DNA from: Sphingomonas sp.
GTDB taxonomy: Bacteria; Pseudomonadota; Alphaproteobacteria; Sphingomonadales; Sphingomonadaceae
Assembly: GCA_025981625.1 (NCBI GenBank)
Contig: JAICXF010000078.1
Location: 1 to 6,188 of the forward strand
Direction of reading: 5' to 3'
DNA: 6,188 bases
In this document: positions 1-4,964 of the stretch, piece after piece
How positions within the stretch are numbered: the stretch's first letter is position 1
How the letters are laid out: each line of letters opens with the position of its first letter
Notes under the pieces: generated by a model
Database searches by the model: none
What the model saw: the letters and a program-made list of their open reading frames with translations, nothing else
What the model was told of the DNA's origin: nothing
Made by a program: the position numbers and the translations under genes

Positions 1-374
1 AGTCGCTAGATCCCTTCGCCGATCTCGTATTCGTCGACCGCATCCAGGTCCAGCAGGTACTCGTCAACCTCATCCGCAATGCGATCGATGCAATGATGAC
101 CAGTGAGCTGCGTTGCCTGACAGTTAGCACGGCGCGCCAGAGTGACGCCCTAGTCGAGGTCACCATTGCGGACACCGGTTCAGGCATGAGCGAGGCCGTC
201 GCGCCGCAGCTTTTTCAGCCCTTCGTCACATCCAAGGAAAACGGCATGGGCATCGGCCTGTCGATTTGCCGGACCATCGTCGAGGCCCATGGTGGCCGCA
301 TCTGGTTCGAGCCGGGACAGAACGGCGGCACCGCATTCCATTTCACCTTGCCCAGCGGAGAAGCGAAATCATGA
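1..374 (+). CDS. FixL-like sensor histidine kinase, C-terminal catalytic part (5' end outside window)
   Basis: This is the 3' end of a histidine kinase gene, open from the window edge (first full codon at position 3) to the TGA at 372-374. The visible part is the HATPase_c ATP-binding domain. An N-box (VLVNLIRNAIDAM, about 57-95) is followed by the G1 box (DTGSGMS), an F-box region (LFQPFVTSKENGMGIGLS) with the G2 glycines, and a C-terminal strand-rich end (GGTAFHFTLP). The sensory domain and phospho-accepting histidine are upstream of the window, so whether it carries a haem-binding PAS domain as in true FixL cannot be seen. The stop codon overlaps the start of the fixJ-like gene (ATGA at 371-374), so the two are translationally coupled and should be cognate partners: the kinase autophosphorylates and passes phosphate to that regulator. 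Assignment to the FixL group rests on this partner and on sequence character; NtrB/DctB-like kinases share these boxes. Confidence 0.9.
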   Translation, partial: SLDPFADLVFVDRIQVQQVLVNLIRNAIDAMMTSELRCLTVSTARQSDALVEVTIADTGSGMSEAVAPQLFQPFVTSKENGMGIGLSICRTIVEAHGGRIWFEPGQNGGTAFHFTLPSGEAKS

Positions 375-988
375 GCAGCGACGAGCGCCGACTTGTCCAT
401 GTCGCCGACGATGATGACGCGATCCGCCGCTCGGTTTCGTTCGCTCTAAAGACCTCCGGATTCCAGGTGCGCACGTACGAGAGCGGAAGCGAATTGCTGA
501 AGAGCGCTCCAGACATCGCGAGCGGCTGCATCCTGCTCGACATCCGGATGCCTGGCATGGATGGGCTCGAAGTGCAGGAGGCGCTGAAGGCCAAAGGCGT
601 CACCCTGCCAGTGATCATTATGACCGGCCATGGCGACGTCAGCCTCGCGGTCCGAGCGATGAAAGCGGGCGCGGTCGATTTCATCGAGAAGCCGTTCCAG
701 AAGGCAGTGCTGCTCGGCGCCATCGAGCACGCCATGACCCGCCTCAACCACGCCGCGGGCAATCGCGAACAGGCTCGCGAAGCGGCCATCAAACTGCAGT
801 TGCTGACGCCGCGGGAACGCGACGTGCTGGACGGCCTCGCGAAGGGGCTGCCCAACAAGTCGATCGCCTACGATCTCGGGATCAGCCCGCGCACGGTGGA
901 AATCCACCGCGCCAACCTGATGACCAAGCTCGGCGTCAACAGCCTGTCCGAGGCTCTGCGGATCGCCTTCGCGGCCGAGGAGCAGTAG
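371..988 (+). CDS. fixJ: FixJ-family response regulator (receiver + LuxR-type HTH)
   Basis: A 205-residue DNA-binding response regulator, the usual size of FixJ. The receiver domain spans about residues 7-122. It has the acidic cluster D13-D16, phospho-acceptor D57 in LLDIRMPGMDG, switch T85 in VIIMTGHGD and invariant K107 in FIEKPF. After a linker of about 20 residues, a GerE/LuxR helix-turn-helix covers about 143-200: LTPRERDVL, then NKSIAYDLGISPRTVEIHRANLM as the recognition region. I chose the ATG at 371, which overlaps the kinase stop, because the earlier in-frame ATG at 266 would add 35 residues encoded inside the kinase gene and foreign to the receiver fold. In rhizobia FixJ activates fixK and microaerobic genes when phosphorylated. 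Here the adjacent target is plausibly the NO reductase group, which is inference. Other FixJ-type regulators (for example TodT or StyR) share this architecture, so the family is surer than the symbol. Confidence 0.9.
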   Translation: MSSDERRLVHVADDDDAIRRSVSFALKTSGFQVRTYESGSELLKSAPDIASGCILLDIRMPGMDGLEVQEALKAKGVTLPVIIMTGHGDVSLAVRAMKAGAVDFIEKPFQKAVLLGAIEHAMTRLNHAAGNREQAREAAIKLQLLTPRERDVLDGLAKGLPNKSIAYDLGISPRTVEIHRANLMTKLGVNSLSEALRIAFAAEEQ

Positions 989-1061
989 TTCGCCTATGGA
1001 ACATTACGGATAGAGAGCAGTCCGACCCGGCGCCATTCTGAGGCATCAAATAGCCGAGAAT

Positions 1062-1065
1062 GGAG
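1062..1065 (+). promoter_or_regulatory. ribosome-binding site deciding the start at 1073
   Basis: GGAG lies 7 bases before the ATG at 1073. Two other ATGs (1060 and 1066) lie just upstream in other frames. The 1060 frame gives a basic, low-hydrophobicity product with no domain character, whereas the 1073 frame gives a clean membrane protein, so this site supports 1073. Confidence 0.55.
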
Positions 1066-1072
1066 ATGGCAA

Positions 1073-1486
1073 ATGGTCGGTCGTCAATCGAAGCAGGAGC
1101 TGCTCGCCCAGAACGAGATCGTCGCCGCACCCGCCGAGCGCGCGTGCACGGACCAAAGCTTCGAGCTTCCAGCCGGGCTCTACGCGGCAATGGCGTTATT
1201 CTTCACCGGATTCGTCGGCGTCCTCGCGGCTGTCCTCCATGGCGGCCATCTCGTCGTCGCCTTCGGAGCCATCTTCGCCTTCATCGCCGCCTATTTTACC
1301 GTGCCGTGGATCTTCCCGAGAGTCGCTGGCAAGAAGCCGCTGAGCTGGGGCGAATTCAGCGACCGTGGGATTACGACGGCCACCGGGCATTCTACCGCAC
1401 GCGAGGCGGCCATCCTTGTGCTGTTGCTGCCGTCGCTGATCTTTTGCTTCGGTCTTGCAGTGGCGATCCTGTGGACGCTCTCTTGA
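1073..1486 (+). CDS. small hypothetical membrane protein upstream of norB
   Basis: A 137-residue protein that I do not recognise as a named family. Residues 1-33 are hydrophilic and lack a signal peptide. Three predicted membrane segments follow: about 34-55 (GLYAAMALFFTGFVGVLAAV), 59-81 (ending AAYFTVPWIF) and 111-134 (ILVLLLPSLIFCFGLAVAIL). The loop between segments 2 and 3 is polar (GKKPLSWGEFSDRGITTATG). It has no CxxCH, so it is not a cytochrome-c NorC subunit. It ends 74 bases before norB on the same strand with no obvious terminator between, so co-transcription is likely. A role as an assembly or accessory protein for the NO reductase is guilt by association only. Hydrophobic segments and GC-ending codons support it being a real gene. 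Confidence 0.75.
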   Translation: MVGRQSKQELLAQNEIVAAPAERACTDQSFELPAGLYAAMALFFTGFVGVLAAVLHGGHLVVAFGAIFAFIAAYFTVPWIFPRVAGKKPLSWGEFSDRGITTATGHSTAREAAILVLLLPSLIFCFGLAVAILWTLS

Positions 1487-1560
1487 CCATGGCTGGTCCT
1501 TTCTTCACCGTAACGAACGCGCCGGCGGTCTTCGCCTGACGCCCACAGGGGATATCATTG

Positions 1561-3954
1561 ATGTCTGATACGGAGCTTGCGCAGCCGTCGATCGATCCCG
1601 TGAGCAACATCCTGAAATGGCTGCTGCTGGTCACTGCGATCATCTGTTTCGGCCTTATGATCCTGGCGACTGTTCAGACCTACGATCAAGCGCCTCCGCA
1701 TCCCCAGGCGTTCGTCGATCGAGCGGCAAATGTGATCATGTCCGGAGACGACATCGTCGCCGGCAAGGGTGGCTTCCAGAAAGCCGACCTTATGGATTAC
1801 GGCAGCATTTACGGCATGGGGTCATATTTCGGCGAGGACTATACGGCTTCGGCGCTCGTCCGGCTGGGCGTTCTCACTAAGCAGGCGCTGACCAACTCGG
1901 CAGCCACTCCGCCCAATACCAAGGCGCCGGCCAACAAGTCGCTTGCGACCACCGGCCCCGGCGGAACGCCGCCACTGGCGACGAGCCCCGCCGCACCATC
2001 GCTGGATGTGGCGCTAGCCGATGCGGTTGCGACCCAGGCGATGCAAAAGCAGCTGCAAGGCATCGATCTCACCCAACAGCGGGTGGTTCTGCCCGACGCC
2101 GTCGCGCAGGCCGTCCGCCGTGCTCAGTCGGAGCTCACAACCAAGCTCAACACAGTCAATCTCTCGGCGGGGTGGGTGCCAGCGAAGAGCCTCAACCCGC
2201 AGCTGCGAATGCAGACCGCGGACTTCATCATCTACTCGGCGATCACCACCGTCGCGCGGCGGCCGAACCATCCGAACGTGTCATGGACCGAGAACTGGCC
2301 GTTCGAGCCCTCGGTCGGCAACACGCCCACAACGAACACCTTCCAATGGACGTGGATCAGCTTCTGCTTCACTTTCTTCGCAATGGGGTTCGTGCTGTGG
2401 CTCTACCGCGCCTATCTCGACCATCCCGACGATGCACCGATGGAGCGCGGCCTTGCTGTCTATCGGGCGCTTACTCCAAGCCAGGTGAAGACCGGCAAAT
2501 ATTTCCTCGTCGTCGCGCTGGTGTTCCTCGCGTCGCAGGGCGCCGGGGCGATTATGGCGCACTCTTATTATGAGCGAGAGACGTTCTACGGCGTCCAGTT
2601 GAACTACATCCTGCCCTTCAATTTCTTGCGCAGCTTTCACCTGCAGGCACCGATCATCTGGATCGGGCTCGGCTGGATCGCGAGCGGCCTGTTCATCGCT
2701 CCGGCGATTGCCGGCGGCCGTGAAGCGAAAGGCCAGGGAGTGCTGGTCGACATCCTGTTCTGGGTTTCGCTGTTCGTCGTCGCGGCAGCGCTGCTCGGTA
2801 ATTACCTCGGCATCCAGGGCGTGATCGACAGCGGCTGGTTCTGGTTCGGCAACCAAGGGCTTTCGTATATCCAGCTCGGCCGTTTCTGGCAGATCTGCTT
2901 CTTCGCTGCGCTTCTAAGCTGGAGCGGGCTCATGTTCCGGGCGCTGTGGCCGAGCCGCGACACGGTCGTCGAGGCGACGCGACAGTTCTGGAGCGGCGCG
3001 ATCCGGCTGGAACACCTGATCTGGGCAGCGACCCTCAACGTCGCAATTCTCTACGTCTTCGGCATGATCCCGCTGACGGGTATCGAGAAGAGCTTCACCA
3101 TCACCGACTTCTGGCGCTGGTGGGTGGTCCATCTTTGGGTCGAGCAATCCTTCGAGTTCTTCGCCGTGGCCATGAGCGCCTACCTGCTCATGTCCCTCGG
3201 GCTGGTCTCCCGCAAGCTGGCGGAACGCTCCGTGTATCTCGAGCTCATCCTGATTTTCCTCGGCGGCGTGCTCGGCACCGGGCACCACCTTTACTGGGGC
3301 GGCGGGCCGAGCATGTGGGTGCCGCTCGGGTCGATGTTCTCCTTCATCGAGGTGCTGCCGTTAGTTCTACTGATCCTGGAAGCGATTTCGCAGCACCGAC
3401 TGATCAAGGGCAGCACCAGCTTCGATTACGGCCTCGCCTACCTTTACATCCTCGGCTCGGCATTCTGGAATTTCGTCGGCGCCGGTGTGTTCGGCGGAGG
3501 CACGCTTAATGCGCCTCTCGTCAATTACTACGAACACGGCACTTTCCTCACCCTCAATCACGCCCACACCTCGCTGTTCGGAGCCTTCGGGCTGCTGGCG
3601 CTCGGCCTGATCTACTTCTGCTTGCGCTATCGCGCTGGACCGGACGCCGCGTTCAACGAGACGCCAGGCCGCATCGCCTTCTGGTGCTACAATGGTGGAT
3701 TGGCGATGTGGATTTTCCTCCACTTCTTCCCGATCGGCTGGCCGCAGCTCAACGCAGTTTATGAGCACGGTTACGCCTGGGCGCGCAGCCAGGCCTTTTA
3801 TGATCAGGTCCGGTTCTGGCAGTGGATGCGCTTGCCCGGCGACGTGGTCTTCTCGGCAGGCGGGCTATTGATGAGCTGGGATTTCATCATGAAACTCAGG
3901 CGCCCGCGTGGCGAGGGCCTGGAGCGCGATCGCGGAGCAGCGGTTGCTCGTTAG
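1561..3954 (+). CDS. norB: quinol-dependent nitric oxide reductase (qNOR), single subunit
   Basis: A cytoplasmic-membrane enzyme of the haem-copper oxidase superfamily that reduces 2 NO to N2O with electrons from quinol. It is 797 residues from the ATG at 1561, which sits 8 bases after AGGGGA (1547-1552); a TTG at 1558 is an alternative start. Residues 18-39 form the first helix. A periplasmic domain follows with the qNOR signature LMDYGSIYGMGSYFGEDY and no CxxCH, so it is the haem-c-less NorC-like fold of qNOR. From about 264 comes the multi-helix NorB core. Expected ligands are all present: low-spin haem b H360 (FHLQ) and H669; haem b3 H667 (NHAHTS); FeB H524 and E528 (HLWVE) plus H575-H576 (GTGHHLYWGG). 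E532, also conserved in NorB, is present. The H524 to H575 spacing of 51 equals that in cytochrome-c NorB. Residues 111-147 are an unusual Thr/Pro/Ala-rich stretch in the periplasmic domain. The neighbouring two-component genes suggest oxygen or redox control. Confidence 0.97.
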   Translation: MSDTELAQPSIDPVSNILKWLLLVTAIICFGLMILATVQTYDQAPPHPQAFVDRAANVIMSGDDIVAGKGGFQKADLMDYGSIYGMGSYFGEDYTASALVRLGVLTKQALTNSAATPPNTKAPANKSLATTGPGGTPPLATSPAAPSLDVALADAVATQAMQKQLQGIDLTQQRVVLPDAVAQAVRRAQSELTTKLNTVNLSAGWVPAKSLNPQLRMQTADFIIYSAITTVARRPNHPNVSWTENWPFEPSVGNTPTTNTFQWTWISFCFTFFAMGFVLWLYRAYLDHPDDAPMERGLAVYRALTPSQVKTGKYFLVVALVFLASQGAGAIMAHSYYERETFYGVQLNYILPFNFLRSFHLQAPIIWIGLGWIASGLFIAPAIAGGREAKGQGVLVDILFWVSLFVVAAALLGNYLGIQGVIDSGWFWFGNQGLSYIQLGRFWQICFFAALLSWSGLMFRALWPSRDTVVEATRQFWSGAIRLEHLIWAATLNVAILYVFGMIPLTGIEKSFTITDFWRWWVVHLWVEQSFEFFAVAMSAYLLMSLGLVSRKLAERSVYLELILIFLGGVLGTGHHLYWGGGPSMWVPLGSMFSFIEVLPLVLLILEAISQHRLIKGSTSFDYGLAYLYILGSAFWNFVGAGVFGGGTLNAPLVNYYEHGTFLTLNHAHTSLFGAFGLLALGLIYFCLRYRAGPDAAFNETPGRIAFWCYNGGLAMWIFLHFFPIGWPQLNAVYEHGYAWARSQAFYDQVRFWQWMRLPGDVVFSAGGLLMSWDFIMKLRRPRGEGLERDRGAAVAR

Positions 3955-4021
3955 CGGCCCCGTAGGGGCAATCACGTAAATACCGGCCGTCCCATCGACT
4001 GCTACTTGCAAGGCGTTCGCA

Positions 4022-4027
4022 AGGGAG
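4022..4027 (+). promoter_or_regulatory. ribosome-binding site of the 54-codon gene
   Basis: AGGGAG ends 7 bases before the ATG at 4035, an ideal Shine-Dalgarno position. An ATG at 4028, directly after the purines, is too close and reads to a stop within 11 codons. Confidence 0.55.
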
Positions 4028-4034
4028 ATGGTTG

Positions 4035-4199
4035 ATGAGACGAAAGCGCGTAATGGGTGAGGGGTGCGACGCTGTTGATGTTGCCGCTCTGTGGCAATCG
4101 ATGCCGCAAACCGCGGGCATCTCGCTCTTCGACATCGAGGAGTTGGTCCGGGCGGAGAACGACCACCCTCAGCATGCCGCTGATCATGGGAGCCGCTGA
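4035..4199 (+). CDS. small hypothetical protein, 54 residues
   Basis: A short ORF between norB and the cupin gene that a length cutoff would miss. It starts MRRKRVMGEG, has a middle DAVDVAALWQSMP that looks helical, then ISLFDIEELVRAENDH, a second amphipathic helix, and ends DHGSR. It has no membrane segment or signal peptide and only one cysteine. Support for being real: a well-placed AGGGAG; nineteen consecutive codons (4110-4166) all ending in G or C, as in neighbouring genes; and location between two co-directional genes (80 bases after norB, 62 before the cupin gene). I do not recognise the family. A second start at ATG 4053 would give 48 residues. Co-expression with norB is inferred from position only; competing frames in both directions also stay open here, so it is not certain. 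Confidence 0.55.
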   Translation: MRRKRVMGEGCDAVDVAALWQSMPQTAGISLFDIEELVRAENDHPQHAADHGSR

Positions 4200-4222
4200 A
4201 GCGCTCAGCTCGGGAGCGCTCA
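4200..4222 (+). repeat. paired AGCGCTCA repeat / possible hairpin in cupin leader
   Basis: AGCGCTCA occurs at 4200-4207 and again at 4215-4222, a 15-base period. Because AGCGCT is self-complementary, the two copies can also form a 6-bp stem with a 9-base loop directly after the stop of the 54-codon gene. No T-run follows, so it is not a convincing terminator; it may be an operator, an RNA-processing hairpin or chance. Confidence 0.35.
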
Positions 4223-4261
4223 ACCTGGCTAATTGCAAGTAAGCAGGAAGGAGCCAAAGTC

Positions 4262-4582
4262 ATGGCGCTGCATCACCTTGATCCGCTCGAAAAGATTCAT
4301 CTGCCGTCGGTCGACCGGCCGCGAGACGTGAAAACATCGGCACTGGTGAAGACCGACCGCTTCGAAGCGCTGGAGCTTGTGCTGCGGGCCGGTGAGGAGA
4401 TTGCGAGCCATGCAGTGCCCGGATATGCAACCGTGCATTGCCTGCAAGGACTCGTGGTCATCAAGGCGCCGGACGCGATCGAATTGAGTGCTGGCGACTG
4501 GCTTTATCTGGATCGCGGCCGGTCCCATTCCGTCGCCGCGCTGGAAGACAGCTCAGTGCTGGTGACGATCCTCTTCGATTGA
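4262..4582 (+). CDS. small cupin-domain protein
   Basis: A 106-residue single-domain cupin (beta-barrel). It begins 8 bases after a strong AGGAAGGAG (4245-4253). Residues 34-104 give the alternating strands of the fold. Motif 1 is approximately G44 to G63 (SHAVPGYATVHCLQG): the first His (H50) is kept, but the second His position is V52 and the usual Glu region is Y55-T57. Motif 2 is GDWLYLDRGRSH with G78 and H89 kept and the usual Pro replaced by D84. A full 3-His/1-Glu metal site is therefore not evident; a sensor, binding or structural role is as likely as an enzyme. Substrate and partner cannot be inferred. It is the last gene of the co-directional run that includes norB, so involvement in NO or low-oxygen physiology is possible but unproven. 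Confidence 0.85.
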   Translation: MALHHLDPLEKIHLPSVDRPRDVKTSALVKTDRFEALELVLRAGEEIASHAVPGYATVHCLQGLVVIKAPDAIELSAGDWLYLDRGRSHSVAALEDSSVLVTILFD

Positions 4583-4612
4583 GCCGAGACCGGCAGGATT
4601 TGATCGGGAGGC

Positions 4613-4627
4613 GCTGCCCTTGGCAGC
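4613..4627 (+). terminator. possible terminator hairpin after the cupin gene
   Basis: GCTGCC (4613-4618) pairs perfectly with GGCAGC (4622-4627) around a 3-base loop, 30 bases after the cupin stop. The following TTGATTG is T-rich only in part, so termination efficiency is uncertain. Confidence 0.4.
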
Positions 4628-4632
4628 TTGAT

Positions 4633-4653
4633 TGAAAAATTGCTTATTTTTCA
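4633..4653 (-). terminator. AT-rich hairpin beyond the tRNA 3' end
   Basis: TGAAAAAT (4633-4640) and ATTTTTCA (4646-4653) form an 8-bp stem with a 5-base loop, about 11 bases past the tRNA 3' end. It is strikingly AT-rich in a GC-rich window. On the minus strand it gives a U-rich arm, so it may help end the tRNA transcript, perhaps together with the GC hairpin at 4613-4627 and also for convergent cupin transcription. The stem is weak, so the call is tentative. Confidence 0.35.
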
Positions 4654-4664
4654 TCCGATTAGGC

Positions 4665-4740
4665 TGGTGGAGCTGAGGGGAATCGAACCCCTGACCTCTG
4701 CAGTGCGATTGCAGCGCTCTCCCATCTGAGCTACAGCCCC
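4665..4740 (-). tRNA. tRNA-Ala (anticodon CGC)
   Basis: A 76-base tRNA gene with encoded CCA. Read on the minus strand: acceptor stem GGGGCTG pairs with CAGCTCC (one G-T wobble); the D arm contains GCTCAGATGGGAGAGC; the anticodon stem CTGCA/TGCAG encloses the loop ATCGCAC, giving anticodon CGC (template 4705-4707), which reads the Ala codon GCG; the T arm is AGGGGTTCGATTCCCCT; the 3' end is ACCA. All arms are intact, so it should be functional. It converges on the cupin gene and diverges from the stress gene at 4965. No integrase or attachment duplication is visible beside it. Confidence 0.96.
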
Positions 4741-4792
4741 GCGCCTTCCAGCAAGGCGGCTGCCCGGTGGGTCGGGCCGCTTGGGAAGCGGC

Positions 4793-4821
4793 TCCCTAGC
4801 CGCTTGTCTCGCACCTTGCAA
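4793..4821 (-). promoter_or_regulatory. candidate promoter of tRNA-Ala
   Basis: On the minus strand TTGCAA (4816-4821) and TAGGGA (4793-4798) are separated by 17 bases, giving a housekeeping-type -35/-10 arrangement. Transcription would start near 4786, leaving a leader of about 45 bases before the mature tRNA 5' end at 4740. The -10 match is poor. Confidence 0.3.
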
Positions 4822-4881
4822 TCGCCTGTCCCGCACCCGCATCGCTCCGTCGAAACGAGCCGTTTCAAGGTCGTCACGACC

Positions 4882-4907
4882 GGAACGGCGGTGAGCGGCC
4901 GTTCGTT
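4882..4907 (+). promoter_or_regulatory. EcfG-type (general stress response) promoter
   Basis: GGAAC (4882-4886) and CGTT (4904-4907) are separated by 17 bases. This matches the known alphaproteobacterial EcfG/sigma-T pattern GGAAC-N16-17-CGTT exactly. It lies 57 bases before the ATG at 4965, giving a leader of about 50 bases. A second CGTT at 4900-4903 is too close to count. The target encodes a SWFGD/DUF2171-type protein, a kind of protein that fits a stress regulon. The match is read from sequence; activity is not shown. Confidence 0.65.
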
Positions 4908-4923
4908 TTCCCCCCGGTTTCGA

Positions 4924-4939
4924 CCGGCGCCTTCGCCGG
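4924..4939 (+). repeat. GC-rich hairpin in the 5' leader of the SWFGD/DUF2171 gene
   Basis: CCGGCG (4924-4929) pairs with CGCCGG (4934-4939) around a 4-base loop, between the predicted transcription start and the ribosome-binding site GAGGAG (4952-4957). It may affect mRNA stability or translation, but such stems occur by chance in GC-rich DNA. Confidence 0.35.
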
Positions 4940-4964
4940 CCTGTTCCTCTCGAGGAGACGATGC

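Noticed and set aside
266..370. N-terminal extension of the FixJ-like gene to ATG 266
   Set aside because: These 35 codons overlap the conserved end of the kinase ATPase domain in another frame; the ATGA start at 371 gives the normal family length.
998..1023. GGAAC at 998-1002 as a second EcfG promoter
   Set aside because: No CGTT at a spacing of 16 or 17 bases downstream.
1060..1539. 159-codon + strand ORF starting at 1060
   Set aside because: Out-of-frame shadow of the membrane protein gene; its product is an arginine-rich string without membrane segments or known motifs.
1561..2260. Haem-c binding site in the N-terminal part of NorB
   Set aside because: No CxxCH motif is present, so it is qNOR rather than a NorC fusion with haem c.
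3957..3969. GCCCC-GTA-GGGGC hairpin just after the norB stop as a terminator
   Set aside because: Only 5 bp with a 3-base loop and no T-run; too weak to claim.
4057..4242. 61-codon + strand ORF overlapping the 54-codon gene
   Set aside because: Composition is Arg/Ser-rich and no Shine-Dalgarno of comparable quality lies before it; the overlapping 4035 frame has both a better site and coding-like third positions.
3865..4263. Minus-strand ORFs of 78-132 codons over the norB-cupin gap
   Set aside because: No recognisable domain, no supporting start signal noted, and they overlap the norB 3' end or both small-gene candidates.
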